Counted from the first letter of the stretch, positions 32,402-42,515 are shown. The stretch: DNA of 64,000 bases from Corallococcus sp. NCRR (GCF_026965535.1 NZ_CP114039.1:7502001-7566000), one strand, 5' to 3'. Program-made: numbers and translations. The notes: generated by a model not told the origin, from the letters alone.

Positions 32402-34701
32402 CGGACCCGGAACCGCGTCACCGCCAGCGGCTCGGAGCCACCGGGCGCCCAGAGTTCCAAGCGGCGCTCTCCCGCTACCGCTGGCAGCCGTGTCACGAAG
32501 GGCGGACGCAGCTCGATGCGGCGGCCGTCGTCCGTGCGCAGCTCCAGCAGCTTCGCACCCTGGGGTGCCATCACCCGCACGGGCACCGCCTGCGCGCTTT
32601 CGGGCAGCTCGGGCTCCACCAGGAACTCGTCCCCGTTCGCCGGCAGGATGAAGCCGGGCTGCATCCCCGGTCCGCCCTCGGCGCTCACCGACGTGGAGGC
32701 CAGTCCTTCCGCCTGTGCCCACGCGAGATACGCCGGGCCCACGTCCAGCGATCCGTCGCCCCGGTGCATGGTGCACGTGTGGCGCGGCGCCGTGCCCGGC
32801 AGGTAGACCTCCTTCATCGCTCCGGGACAGTTCGGGCCCGCTCGCTCGCCGGACAGCGGGCAGATCTCCGCGGACTCGAAGTGGCTCCGGTCCACCAGCG
32901 GCGCGGCCCGGATGCCCTGCATCGCCAGCGCCATCACCCGCGCGAACACCGGGCCCGCGCCCGTGATGCCGGACACCCCTCGCATCGGCGTGCCGTCGAA
33001 ATTGCCCACCCAGACCGCCACCGTGCGCTCGCGAGTGAAGCCCGCCGCCCAGTTGTCCACGTGCGCCCGGCTCGTCCCCGTCTTCGCCGCCACCCGGAAC
33101 GGCAGCCGCAACGCATTGTCCAGACCGAAGGCCGGTGCCCGCGCGGCCTCGTCCGCCAGCACGTCCGTGAGCAGCTCCACCGGCCGCGCCGCCAGGAAGC
33201 GGTGCTCCTCCAGCTCCTGCGGAATCCTCAGCGGCTTGCCATCCGGCCCGAACGCCGCGCGCACCTCCCGCAACGGCCCCACCACCCCACCCCGCGCCAG
33301 CCCCCGGTACGCCCGCGCCAGCTCGCGCAGCGTCACGTCCCCGTTGCCCAGCACGATGCCCACGCCGTAGTGCGATGCACTCTCCGTGAGGCTCTGGAAG
33401 CCCGCCTCACGCAGCACGCGCAGCACCTGCTCCGGCCCCAGCGCGTCCGCCACCCGCACGGCCGGGATGTTATAGCTGGACGCCAGCGCCGCCCGCAGCC
33501 GCACGGGGCCGTGCACGCGCCGGTCGTAGTTCTTCGGCACGTACGCGCCACCTGGCGTCGCCAGGTGCACCTCCACGTCCGCGAGCACGCTCGACGGCGT
33601 GAAGCCCTTGCTCAGCGCCAGCCCGTACGCGAACGGCTTGAGCGCCGACCCCGGCTGCCGCAGCGAGCGCACGCCGTCGTTCTGCCCACCCTTCTCCTCG
33701 TCCAGGAAGTCCGAGGACCCCACGTACGCGAGCACCTCGCCCGAGGCATTGTCGATGACGATGGCCGCCGCTTCACCCACGCGCCGGTGCGCCAGGCCGC
33801 GCAGCTCCTCCGTGATGGCCTTCTCCACGGACGCCTGGAGCGCGGGGTCGATGGTCGTCTCGATGCGCGACGCCCGGTCCAATCCCATCTCCGGCAGCCT
33901 TTGCAGCAGCGCCGTCGTCAGGTGCGGCACCTCGAACACGCGCTCCGGAGGCACCAGGTCCAGCGGCGTCTCCTCCGCCAGCCGCGCCTCCTCCTTCGTC
34001 AGGAAGCCCTCCTCCACCATGCGCGACAGCACGTCGCGCATCCCCGCCTGGGCCATCTCCGGCCGCCGGTACGGGTCCCTCCGCGCGGGCGACCGCGCCA
34101 TCCCCGCGAGCAGCGCCGCCTGTCCCACCGACAGCCGCTCCGCCGGCCGCCCGAAGTACCGCCGCGCCGCGGCCTCCACGCCGAAGGTGGAGTTCCCCAG
34201 CGGCACGCGGTCCAGGTACTCCAGCAGCACCTGCTCCTTGGACAGGTGCAGTGTCAGCCGCAGCGCCCACAGCGCCTCGCCGGCCTTGCCCCACCACGAG
34301 CGCTCGCGGGGCACCAGCCTGCGCGCCAGCTGCTGCGGAATCGTGGACGCGCCGGACACGATGCGCCCGGCGGACACGTTGTCTCGCGCCGCCCGGGCCA
34401 CCGCCACCACGTCCACGCCCGGGTGCCGCGTGAAGCGTTGATCCTCCGCGGCGATGAACGCCTGCCGCACCTTCGGAGGAATGCGTCCCTCCGGAAGGCC
34501 CACACTGCGTCCGTCCTCGCGGGACAGCACCTCGCGCAGGGCGTGGCCCGTGCGGTCGGTGAGCACCAGCGAGGACAGCGCCTCGCGGGACAACAACGTC
34601 CCCGGCAGGGGCCACGCGATGAAGCCCGCGCAGCCCACCACCAGGAGCGCCGCCAGAACAGCCACGGCGCGGACTGCCCCGCGAAGCGTGAGGCGCTGCA
34701 T
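32398..34701 (-). CDS. pbpC: Penicillin-binding protein 1C
   Basis: Bifunctional peptidoglycan glycosyltransferase/transpeptidase-type protein of 767 aa. An N-terminal membrane anchor (VAVLAALLVVGCAGF) precedes the GT51 domain with AAEDQRFTRHPGVD, carrying the catalytic Glu, and GASTIPQQLAR. The transpeptidase domain has the SxxK serine in GSALKPFAYG and the KTGTS box. The C-terminal 90 residues match the PBP1C-specific extension. The start is either GTG 34704 or ATG 34701; the latter overlaps the upstream TGA by one base. Pairing with an alpha-2-macroglobulin gene is the known yfhM-pbpC arrangement, thought to couple wall repair to protease defence. Confidence 0.95.
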   Translation of the reverse strand: MQRLTLRGAVRAVAVLAALLVVGCAGFIAWPLPGTLLSREALSSLVLTDRTGHALREVLSREDGRSVGLPEGRIPPKVRQAFIAAEDQRFTRHPGVDVVAVARAARDNVSAGRIVSGASTIPQQLARRLVPRERSWWGKAGEALWALRLTLHLSKEQVLLEYLDRVPLGNSTFGVEAAARRYFGRPAERLSVGQAALLAGMARSPARRDPYRRPEMAQAGMRDVLSRMVEEGFLTKEEARLAEETPLDLVPPERVFEVPHLTTALLQRLPEMGLDRASRIETTIDPALQASVEKAITEELRGLAHRRVGEAAAIVIDNASGEVLAYVGSSDFLDEEKGGQNDGVRSLRQPGSALKPFAYGLALSKGFTPSSVLADVEVHLATPGGAYVPKNYDRRVHGPVRLRAALASSYNIPAVRVADALGPEQVLRVLREAGFQSLTESASHYGVGIVLGNGDVTLRELARAYRGLARGGVVGPLREVRAAFGPDGKPLRIPQELEEHRFLAARPVELLTDVLADEAARAPAFGLDNALRLPFRVAAKTGTSRAHVDNWAAGFTRERTVAVWVGNFDGTPMRGVSGITGAGPVFARVMALAMQGIRAAPLVDRSHFESAEICPLSGERAGPNCPGAMKEVYLPGTAPRHTCTMHRGDGSLDVGPAYLAWAQAEGLASTSVSAEGGPGMQPGFILPANGDEFLVEPELPESAQAVPVRVMAPQGAKLLELRTDDGRRIELRPPFVTRLPAVAGERRLELWAPGGSEPLAVTRFRVR

Positions 34702-37700
34702 CACTTCGAAGCGACCTCGTCCGGCATCAACACCGGGAAGCGCCCACCCTCGGAGCGGCCGAACACCTCCGGCGCGTACATCTCCTCCGCGTGCGCGGGC
34801 TTGAGCAGGAAGTCGCCCGGCGTCGTGGCCCGGGCGACGAAGGTCGCCACGTGCACACCGGGAGGCAGCTCGTCCGCGAAGAACACCACGCGGTCATCCC
34901 GCATCTCCGTGTGGTTGAACGGCGACCAGAAGCGCGTCGCCCAGACGTTGTTGCCCTCGTCCGTCTCCGACAGGTCCTCCTCGCTCTCGTACTCGTAGCC
35001 CTCGCCGGGGCCCTCCTCCTGGCCGGAGCCCGCCGGGCCCGGCAGGCTCGCCGTGCTGGCCAGAGACGTGTCCACCGGCTCCAGGCCCGCGGGCAGCGGC
35101 ACGTCCACCGCCACGAAGTTGCGCCGCATGGGCGTGGCCACGCGCACGCGCACGCGCACCAGCTCGCCCGCGCGCGCCGCCTTCGCCTGGCCGCCGCCCG
35201 TGTACGGCTCGAACCAGCGCTGGACGATGATGCCCCGGTCCAGGGGGTCCACCGGCAGCTGCGCCGGCGCGTAGCGCAGGAGCGCCCCGTAGTAGAGGTT
35301 GCCCGTGCCGTTCACCCCGAAGGTGAAGGGCTGCGCCTTGCCCGCGGGCCCCAGCTTCTCCACCGGCACCTGCACCGTCTTCACGCCCATGTCGCGGCCC
35401 TTGAAGTCGGCGGAGGCGATCACCTGCCCGCCCAGCTTCACCACCGCCTCGAAGGACGGCGCGGCCGTCTCCTTGCGGCGGACCACCTCCGACAGCGCCA
35501 TCAGCGTGAAGGCCGCCTCCTGCGTGTTGCGGAAGCGCCCATCACCCTCGCGCGCGGACGCCAGGTAGCGCCCCATCTTCGACACGTAGGGGTGGTCCGG
35601 CTGCACGTCCACCAGCGTCTGGAGCACCAGCGCCGTGGTGCGCGTGTCGGAGGACCAAAGCGGCGCGTACGTCTTCGGGTCCGTCTCCTGGAAGTGCACG
35701 CCCGCCGCGGTCTCCTGGGCCGTGTTGAGCAGCTCCTGGAGCATCTTCTGGCCCTGCGCGCGGTTGCCCTTCCCCACGAAGATGGCGTCCGTCAGCATCG
35801 CCCGCGCGAAGAGCGGCAGCTTCTCCCGCTGCTCGAACAGCTCGTTGTAGTACGACGGCCGAGGCGACCCCATGCGCGCCAGCGTGTAGAGCGCGAAGGC
35901 CCGCGTCTCCAGCCCCAGCGAGCTGCAGCCGTAGGCGCACTGCGAGCACACGCCCGCCGCCACCTTGTCCGCCAGGAACTTCCTCGCCTTGTCGAGCACG
36001 GCCGTGTCCACCGGGTAGCCCACCTCCTTCGCGCGCGCCAACGCCAGCGTCGCGTACGCGGACGCATACGGCGACGAGCAGTCGCTGGAGGCCCAGAAGC
36101 GGAAGCCGCCGTCGTGGTTCTGGAGCGCTTGAATCTTGCGCACCGTCGCCGTCACCACCGTGTCCGGATCCAGCGAGCCCTGCGTCTTCAGCGCGTCCTC
36201 GCTGAGGAAGCCGCGCACGAACGCCTGCTTCTGCTCCTCCGAGCCGCCGGTCCACGCCACCCCGAACTTGCCGGACAGCTCGCGCAGCGCCACGAACGGC
36301 ACCAGCCGCGACGACATCTGCTCCAGGCAGCCGTAGGGGTAGTCCACCAGCTGGTTCATCGACTCGTCGAACCCGCCCATCACCGTGGAGGACATCGTCA
36401 GCGTGAGGCCGCCCATGCCCGGACGCACGCCGCCCGGCGGCTGGAGCCCCTCCACGCGCTCGCTGGTCGTGTCGCCGTAGACCGCGACCGCCTCCATGCC
36501 CACGGGCAGCTGCACGGGGATCTTCTGCTCCACCCCGTCCGTCTCCCCACCGCCCGCGACGGAGAAGCGCAGCACCGCGGTGCCCGGCTGCTCGGCCACG
36601 AAGGTGAAGCGCACCTCGCGGGCCTTGCCATCCAACTGCACCGTCTTCTCCGAGGGCCCCTCCACGCGCACGCCCGTGAGCTGCGCGGTGACCTTGGCCT
36701 CCTTGATGGCCGGGTTGGTGGTGTGGATGACCACGCCCGCCTCCGCCTTGTCACCCACGCGCACCAGCCGGGGCAGCGCCGGCAGCGCCAGCAGCGGCTT
36801 GGCCACCTGCACCTTGCTCTCGCCCACGCCGAAGCGGTCCGCGTCCGTCACGGCGACGGCCATGATGCGGAAGGTGGTCAGGTTGTCCGGCAGCGTGAAC
36901 TCCACCTTCGCCTGGCCCTGCTCGTCCGTCTCCACTGTCTGGAACACCGCCGTCGTCTTGAAGTTGGACCGGATGCCGGAGCCCGTCGCGTCGGAGCCGC
37001 CGGAGCCGCCCGGCCTCGAGCCCTTCTCGCCGTACAGCTTGCGCAGCACCAGGTGGATGAGCGGCTCGCCGATGCGCACCGACAGGCCGCGCTCCTGGAA
37101 CATCGCGTCCAGCGGATCCGGCGCCTTGTAGCCCGTCAGCCGCAGCACGCCCTCGTCCACGGCCCACAGCGTCACCTCGGACTTCGTGCCCTTGCCCGCC
37201 GCGTCCTTCACCGCGACGTCCACCGTCACCTTGTCGCGCGGGCGCTTCTCCTGCGCGTCCGGCGTCAGCGCCACGGACAGGCGCTTGGACTTCTTCTCCA
37301 CGCGCAGCTGGGTGTAGCCCACGCGCACCGCGGGGCGGCCCGGGTCGTCACCGGACTCGATGCCCTTGGCCGCCTCCACGCGGCCGCGCACCAGCACCAC
37401 GCCCACGAAGACGTTGGGGATGGCGCCCTCGCCCAGCGGCACGTCCAGCGCGGTGGCGCTGCCCTTGAGCTTCACGCGGCGCACGCTGAGCACGCCCTCG
37501 CGCTCCACCGTGAGGATGGCGTCCGCCTGCGGGTACGGGCTCTTCACGAGAATCTTCGCGGTGTCACCCACGTCGTACAGCTGCTTGTCCGCCACCAGGT
37601 CGATGCGGTCCGTGTCGTTGCGCTGCCACGACACCCAGCCGGAGCCGGTGACGTACAGCGAGTCGCGCGTCGTCGCCTTGCGGCCCTTCGCGTCCGTGGC

Positions 37701-40598
37701 CACCGCCTCCATCACGTACAGGCCGGGCTCCGCGGGGGTGAACTTGCACGGCTGCGGCGTCGCCGCGCTCTTCACCGAGCACTTCGCCGCCTCCGTCTCC
37801 ACCGGCTCCGTGACGGTGAACCACTGGCCGCCTTCGCCCTTCTTGCGGATGGACTTCCACTCGCGGCGCTTGATGTTCACGTCCACCGCGACGCCGTCCT
37901 GGCGCTTGCCCTCGGGCGAGACGGCAACGAGCTCCAGGCCCACCTCCTTGCCCGCTTCCGCGAAGCCGGTGGAGAGCAGGCGCAGGCCCGCGTAGACATC
38001 CGCGGGGTGCACGATGATGAGGTTGCGGTTGGCCACGCGCTGGCGGTTGACGTCCTCCACCTCCGCCTCCAGCGTGTACTCCCACGTCTTGCCGCCGGGC
38101 GCGTCCGCGTTGCCCAGCGCGAGCGCCAGCTGGCCCTGCGCGTCCGTGCGGCCGTCACCGGAGCCGAACGACTCAGCGCTGTGCTCCGGCTGATCATCGT
38201 CCCACCACCAGGTGTTGACGCCGAAGGTGAAGGCCTCGTTGCCCGGGGGCGTGAAGAAGGAGCTCGCGCGCTGCACGTTCCAGCGCACCTGCGCGTCGCC
38301 CATGGCGCCGCCGAACAGGTAGCGCGCGTCCACGCGGGCGGTGAGCGGCTCGCCGGCCGCGACGTCCTTCTTCGGCACCGTCACGTCCACGCGGAACTGC
38401 GGCGCGCGGTACTCCTCCACGCGGAAGGTGCCGCCGTAGCTCAGCGTCTCGCCGCCGACCTTCAGCTGCGCGGCCACGTCGTAGTAGCCGAGCGGCAGGT
38501 CCTTGCCCAGCTTGAGGTCCGCGCGGAAGGTGCCGTACTTCGTGACGGCGGCCTCCGTCTGGAAGACCTTCTCGCCGCGCGAGCTCGTGACGGTCACCTG
38601 CGCCTTCGTGTTCGCGGGCGGCGCCTTGAGCACGCCCAGGCGGCGGTAGCGCGCCACGCCCTTGAGCATCACGTCGTCACCGGGGCGGTAGATGCCGCGG
38701 TCCGCGAACACGAAGCCCAGGCTGTCCGCGACGCGGCCCTCCCACGCGCTCTGCAGCGAGAACGCGCCGGGCGACATGCCGCCCTCCCAGGTCGACAGCG
38801 TCACGCCGATGTCCGTGTCCTTCACCGCGGACACCATGGCCCAGGGCGTGTTCCAGGCGGATTCGTTCTTGGGCTTGAGCAGCTCCGACAGGCCCGGCAC
38901 CTTCGCCAGGCCGTTGGCGTCCGTCGTGCCCGTCCAGTGCTCCGTGCCCTGCTTGTCCCAGAGCGTCAGCTGCGCGTCCGGCACCGGGGCGCCCGTCGCC
39001 AGCGACGTCACCCACACCACGCCGGAGGCGGCGCCCAGCTTCGCGTGCACCGCCAGGTCCGTCACCTGGCCAATCACGCGGCGCGGGTACTTCTGCTTGA
39101 GCGACGGCGCATCCAGCCGCGTCAGGAACAGGCCCGTCTTCGCCCCGTTGAACGCCGGGCGCAGGTCGAGCGGCGAGGTGCGCTCCACGTTGCGCGCGGA
39201 CTTCGTGTCCAGCGTCGTGCGGTACGGCTCCGAGGCCGGCCACTCGTTGGTGTCGATGAGCCGCGCGAGCTCGGAGGGAGACAGCGACCAGATCTCCGCC
39301 TGCACTTCAGGGACGTTGGTGGTCACCATGGGGATGGAGCCGTCACCGGACGCCTCCACCAGCGCCTCGCGCGAGCCGGAGTCGAAGGACGGCTCCACGT
39401 CCGACAGCTTCACCTGGCCCTGGAAGGCCGGGCCCGTCTGGCCGAAGAGGTCCTTGTACCCTTCCGCGACCTTGATCTTGTACGTGGTGCCGGGGCGGTA
39501 GCGGCCGGGCAGCGACACGTAGGGGCTCTTCAGCTCCGCGCCCGACCACGGCAGCTGCGTCTGTACGCGCTCCCAGTCGATCTCCGCCTTCGGCTCCAGC
39601 GTCACCTTGCCCTTGAGCGAGGCGGCGTCCAGCTCGTTGGACGTGAAGAGGATGAGCGGGCCGTAGGAGCACTGCTCCTCGCCCCAGGTGAAGACGCACG
39701 CGCCCGCGGACTCCACCTTGAGCGCGCCGTAGGTGGCGTAGGGGTAGCGCACCGCCTCGCCCATGGGCAGCGGGCCCTCCGTGCCCGTCAGCTCCCCGTC
39801 CAGCACCAGGGTGAACTGCGTCCCCGAGGGCAGCTTCTGCGCGGGCTTCAGCTCGTACTTGACGCGCCGGTCCTGGGAGCGGCGCTGCGGGCCGCTGCCC
39901 ACCTGGACCTCCTTCACGTCCGCGAGCGGCGTCGTCTTCACCAGCGTGAGCGGCACGGGCGCGCCGGTCGCGGGCTCCAGGCGCGCGTGCTGCGCCAGGT
40001 CCTTCACGGCCTGGTTGAAGGTCAGCGTGAAGACCTGCTCCGGCTGCAGCCAGCGGAACTCGGACTCCGGCTGCGCGGTCTGGAGCGAGGGGCGCGGCGT
40101 CTCGAACTGGAAGCTGTACGGCTGCGCCAGCGCGGTGCCGTCCATGGCCTTGAGGCCCGCGGGCACCGTCACCGTGTACTGCGTGCCCATCTTCACGGAC
40201 CCGCTCGGCACGAACTCCACGCTCGCGGAGCCCAGCCAGCGCCACTCGCCTTCCAGCGCGGGGGTGATGGTCGCGGGGGCCGCCAGGCCACGCTCCGCGG
40301 CCACCGAGCCCAGGGCGATCATCGGCTTGGTGAAGGTGAGGGTCGGCCGGGCGTTGCCGTAGACCTGTCCGGTCGGCCGGGCGGCCGCGATGGAGAGCGG
40401 TCCCTGCGAAGCCGCGTCCTCGGGGTCGATCTTCAGCGCGGGAGGCTCGGGCAGCGGCTCGACGGCGAGGCCAGGGGACTTCGAGGACGGAGCCGGCGCG
40501 GTGCCGGTCTCCTGGGGGCCGCCCTTCGAGTCCTTGTCGCCGCATGAACACGCGGTGACGACGACGAGGCAGAGGGCGAGCAGAGAGAGTCTGCGCAT
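34701..40598 (-). CDS. Bacterial alpha-2-macroglobulin lipoprotein
   Basis: Very large protease-trapping protein, 1965 aa. The signal peptide MRRLSLLALCLVVVTAC ends in a lipobox Cys at residue 17, so it is a lipoprotein in the periplasm or envelope. Multiple macroglobulin beta domains (MG1-like SLQTAQPESEFRWLQPEQVFTLTF onward, with GVARYRRLG and FRVEEYRAPQF) lead to the thioester motif YGCLEQ, with the reactive Cys at residue 1424. The thioester is intact, so covalent capture of proteases is expected. The C-terminal part contains the complement-like alpha/alpha toroid (AYATLALARAKEVGY). ATG 40598 was chosen for the signal peptide although its ribosome site is weak. It is coupled to pbpC and SpoIID downstream. 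Confidence 0.95.
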   Translation of the reverse strand: MRRLSLLALCLVVVTACSCGDKDSKGGPQETGTAPAPSSKSPGLAVEPLPEPPALKIDPEDAASQGPLSIAAARPTGQVYGNARPTLTFTKPMIALGSVAAERGLAAPATITPALEGEWRWLGSASVEFVPSGSVKMGTQYTVTVPAGLKAMDGTALAQPYSFQFETPRPSLQTAQPESEFRWLQPEQVFTLTFNQAVKDLAQHARLEPATGAPVPLTLVKTTPLADVKEVQVGSGPQRRSQDRRVKYELKPAQKLPSGTQFTLVLDGELTGTEGPLPMGEAVRYPYATYGALKVESAGACVFTWGEEQCSYGPLILFTSNELDAASLKGKVTLEPKAEIDWERVQTQLPWSGAELKSPYVSLPGRYRPGTTYKIKVAEGYKDLFGQTGPAFQGQVKLSDVEPSFDSGSREALVEASGDGSIPMVTTNVPEVQAEIWSLSPSELARLIDTNEWPASEPYRTTLDTKSARNVERTSPLDLRPAFNGAKTGLFLTRLDAPSLKQKYPRRVIGQVTDLAVHAKLGAASGVVWVTSLATGAPVPDAQLTLWDKQGTEHWTGTTDANGLAKVPGLSELLKPKNESAWNTPWAMVSAVKDTDIGVTLSTWEGGMSPGAFSLQSAWEGRVADSLGFVFADRGIYRPGDDVMLKGVARYRRLGVLKAPPANTKAQVTVTSSRGEKVFQTEAAVTKYGTFRADLKLGKDLPLGYYDVAAQLKVGGETLSYGGTFRVEEYRAPQFRVDVTVPKKDVAAGEPLTARVDARYLFGGAMGDAQVRWNVQRASSFFTPPGNEAFTFGVNTWWWDDDQPEHSAESFGSGDGRTDAQGQLALALGNADAPGGKTWEYTLEAEVEDVNRQRVANRNLIIVHPADVYAGLRLLSTGFAEAGKEVGLELVAVSPEGKRQDGVAVDVNIKRREWKSIRKKGEGGQWFTVTEPVETEAAKCSVKSAATPQPCKFTPAEPGLYVMEAVATDAKGRKATTRDSLYVTGSGWVSWQRNDTDRIDLVADKQLYDVGDTAKILVKSPYPQADAILTVEREGVLSVRRVKLKGSATALDVPLGEGAIPNVFVGVVLVRGRVEAAKGIESGDDPGRPAVRVGYTQLRVEKKSKRLSVALTPDAQEKRPRDKVTVDVAVKDAAGKGTKSEVTLWAVDEGVLRLTGYKAPDPLDAMFQERGLSVRIGEPLIHLVLRKLYGEKGSRPGGSGGSDATGSGIRSNFKTTAVFQTVETDEQGQAKVEFTLPDNLTTFRIMAVAVTDADRFGVGESKVQVAKPLLALPALPRLVRVGDKAEAGVVIHTTNPAIKEAKVTAQLTGVRVEGPSEKTVQLDGKAREVRFTFVAEQPGTAVLRFSVAGGGETDGVEQKIPVQLPVGMEAVAVYGDTTSERVEGLQPPGGVRPGMGGLTLTMSSTVMGGFDESMNQLVDYPYGCLEQMSSRLVPFVALRELSGKFGVAWTGGSEEQKQAFVRGFLSEDALKTQGSLDPDTVVTATVRKIQALQNHDGGFRFWASSDCSSPYASAYATLALARAKEVGYPVDTAVLDKARKFLADKVAAGVCSQCAYGCSSLGLETRAFALYTLARMGSPRPSYYNELFEQREKLPLFARAMLTDAIFVGKGNRAQGQKMLQELLNTAQETAAGVHFQETDPKTYAPLWSSDTRTTALVLQTLVDVQPDHPYVSKMGRYLASAREGDGRFRNTQEAAFTLMALSEVVRRKETAAPSFEAVVKLGGQVIASADFKGRDMGVKTVQVPVEKLGPAGKAQPFTFGVNGTGNLYYGALLRYAPAQLPVDPLDRGIIVQRWFEPYTGGGQAKAARAGELVRVRVRVATPMRRNFVAVDVPLPAGLEPVDTSLASTASLPGPAGSGQEEGPGEGYEYESEEDLSETDEGNNVWATRFWSPFNHTEMRDDRVVFFADELPPGVHVATFVARATTPGDFLLKPAHAEEMYAPEVFGRSEGGRFPVLMPDEVASK

Positions 40599-40702
40599 GG
40601 TGGGGCTCACGGAGTTCCAGGGCGGGCACTCGTGACTGTCCCCCCTGAAAAATGACGCGAGCACCGTACCACGGGGCCCCCCGCCCCGCTGTCACTCCCG
40701 CG

Positions 40703-40915
40703 TCATCCGGGGAGGCGCGGATCCGCGCCTCGGATTCCGAGTGTTTGAGAGTGGCGGCCCGGGCCTGGAACGCGCCCGTGACGCGGACGGGCATCCAGCA
40801 CCGGAGGGCCGTCCGCGAGCACGGAGGCGGGGGCGAAGGCCCGGGCGACGGACACGACGCAGCCGCCCAGCAGCTTGCGCAGGTGGGACTTCGGACGGCG
40901 ATGGGGGGATGCCAT
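40703..40915 (-). CDS. Possible small basic protein
   Basis: A 70-codon frame starting MASPHRRPKSHLRKLLGG with an unusually good ribosome site (GGAGG 5 nt before ATG). It lies alone in the 423-nt gap (40599-41021) between the alpha-2-macroglobulin gene and the next minus-strand gene. Composition is Arg/Pro-rich, no domain is recognisable, and an overlapping 95-aa frame also exists, so it could be spurious. The rest of the gap shows no other feature. It is offered because of the start signal only. Confidence 0.4.
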   Translation of the reverse strand: MASPHRRPKSHLRKLLGGCVVSVARAFAPASVLADGPPVLDARPRHGRVPGPGRHSQTLGIRGADPRLPG

Positions 40916-41021
40916 GGGTGCCTCCGGCCGGATGGGGAGACACCAAGGTGGAAGGGGCGCGGCGGCCGGGCCATCGCACCGGTGCGCAGCGCCCCTTCGT
41001 TCAGCGGACAGTGGCGGGGCT

Positions 41022-42515
41022 TCAGCCTCCGCGCAGCAGCGTGGCGCCCGCGCCGAGCCCCAGCAGGAAGGCCACGATGACGAGCAGCATCACCCAGCGC
41101 ACGGCGACGCCGGTGGCGCGCGGTGCCTGCTGACCGACGGTGGCGCGCGTGGGCGTGGATTCGTCTGGTACGAGGATGCGGACCTGGATGGCGGCAGTGC
41201 GCAGCACTTCGTCCACGTCGTTGAGGAACTTCTCGTACTCCTCCGGGACCAGCTCCAGCGGCGTGCCGTGCTGGAACTCGTAGCGCTTGGCCACGGCCTC
41301 GTGGTTGCGCAGCGAGGCTTGTCCCTTGGCCACGTCCACCCAGCCCGCGACGAGCGCGGGAGCGGTCCCCTTGCGGTCCACGAGCGAGATGGCCTGACGG
41401 GCCTGCTTGCCGCCCGCGGTGCTGGGGCCCTCGGGCTCGTCCACGCGGAGGATGCGGTGCGGGCTGCGGCCGTAGATCTTGTGTTGGAGTTCGGCCTTGA
41501 GGCGCTCCGCGAGCAGCGCGGAGTGGGTGGCGAACATCGTGCGCAGCTCGGGGGTCGCCTCCGACGACTGGCTCGCCGCCTGCGCGGACGGGAGTGGAGC
41601 GAAGATCATCGGCTCCGGCCGGCTGGCCTTGCGAGGAGGCTCGGAGGAGCTTCCGTCGAGTTCGGCACCACGGCCCGCGCGGATGAGCTCCGGCAGCTCG
41701 ATGCTCTCCGCGCCGTCACGGCCCAGGCGGGCGATCTCTGGAAGGCCCTGCCCTTCCTCACGGCCACCGCCACGAGCGGACCCAGCGCCCCGGGAAGAGC
41801 GTGCGCTCTCCGGAAGGCCCTGGCCGTCATCGCGTGAACCACCGCGACCCGGGCGGATGATCTCCGGAAGGCCCTGGCCCTCTTCACGCGCGCCGCCACG
41901 AGCCGAGCGTGCGTTCTCCGGGAGGCCTTGGCCTTCACCGCGTGAAGGACGGACGATCTCCGGCAGGTCCTGCCCCTCTTCGCGGGTCACCGCGCGACCC
42001 GGACGCACAGCCTCCGGAGCGCCCTGCCCGTTCTCGCGGGCACCGCTACGCGAGCGCCCACCCTCTCCCGCACGCCCCGGCCTGCCTCCATCCCCGTCCC
42101 GCGACGGACGCGCGACGGTCGCCGGAGCAGCGAACTCAGCTTCGTCGTCCTCCTCCCACGCGCCCGGTCCCGGGGGAGGCGGCAAAGGCGACAGCCCTTC
42201 CACGCGGGTCTCCTCGACCAGGTCATCGTCGGGAACAGGAGGCGGCGTCATCCGCGTCTCCAGGCCCGTGAACTCAGGTGCGCGCGGGGCCGCGCTCGTG
42301 GGGGGCGCGGCCCGCGACTGGTTGCCCCAGGACTTCCGGCCGGGAGCCGCAGCGGAGGAACGGGCCGCCTCCGCGGCGTCGCGCTGCACCGAGGCCGGCA
42401 CCTGCGTCTGCTCGGTGCGGACCTCGTCCGTCTCGTCCAGGTCGTCGTCCAACGGCGCGACCCGGGTCTCGTCGATCCGATCCGGCTCGTCGTTCCTGCG
42501 GTGCCCCTTGGCCAT
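41022..42515 (-). CDS. Tail-anchored membrane protein with LPE repeats
   Basis: Unknown protein of 497 aa. The first 130 residues are acidic and Thr/Pro-rich (DETRVAPLDDDLDETDEV). Then come at least six imperfect units of about 16-20 residues built on (E/D)(E/D)GQ(G/D)LPE-xx-R-x-(S/G)RG (about residues 150-275). A folded-looking C-terminal part (about 310-450, FATHSALLAERLKAELQHKIYG, VAGWVDVAKGQASLRNHEAVAKRYE) precedes one final hydrophobic helix (WVMLLVIVAFLLGLGAGATLL) that leaves only about four residues outside. This is a tail anchor, placing the body in the cytoplasm. The repeats suggest a flexible scaffold or interaction region. Confidence 0.72.
   Translation of the reverse strand: MAKGHRRNDEPDRIDETRVAPLDDDLDETDEVRTEQTQVPASVQRDAAEAARSSAAAPGRKSWGNQSRAAPPTSAAPRAPEFTGLETRMTPPPVPDDDLVEETRVEGLSPLPPPPGPGAWEEDDEAEFAAPATVARPSRDGDGGRPGRAGEGGRSRSGARENGQGAPEAVRPGRAVTREEGQDLPEIVRPSRGEGQGLPENARSARGGAREEGQGLPEIIRPGRGGSRDDGQGLPESARSSRGAGSARGGGREEGQGLPEIARLGRDGAESIELPELIRAGRGAELDGSSSEPPRKASRPEPMIFAPLPSAQAASQSSEATPELRTMFATHSALLAERLKAELQHKIYGRSPHRILRVDEPEGPSTAGGKQARQAISLVDRKGTAPALVAGWVDVAKGQASLRNHEAVAKRYEFQHGTPLELVPEEYEKFLNDVDEVLRTAAIQVRILVPDESTPTRATVGQQAPRATGVAVRWVMLLVIVAFLLGLGAGATLLRGG

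Noticed and set aside
34791..40547. Very long open frame antisense to the alpha-2-macroglobulin gene
   Set aside because: Its translation is Arg/His/Leu-rich without any domain; long antisense frames are expected opposite a GC-rich gene with strong third-position bias.
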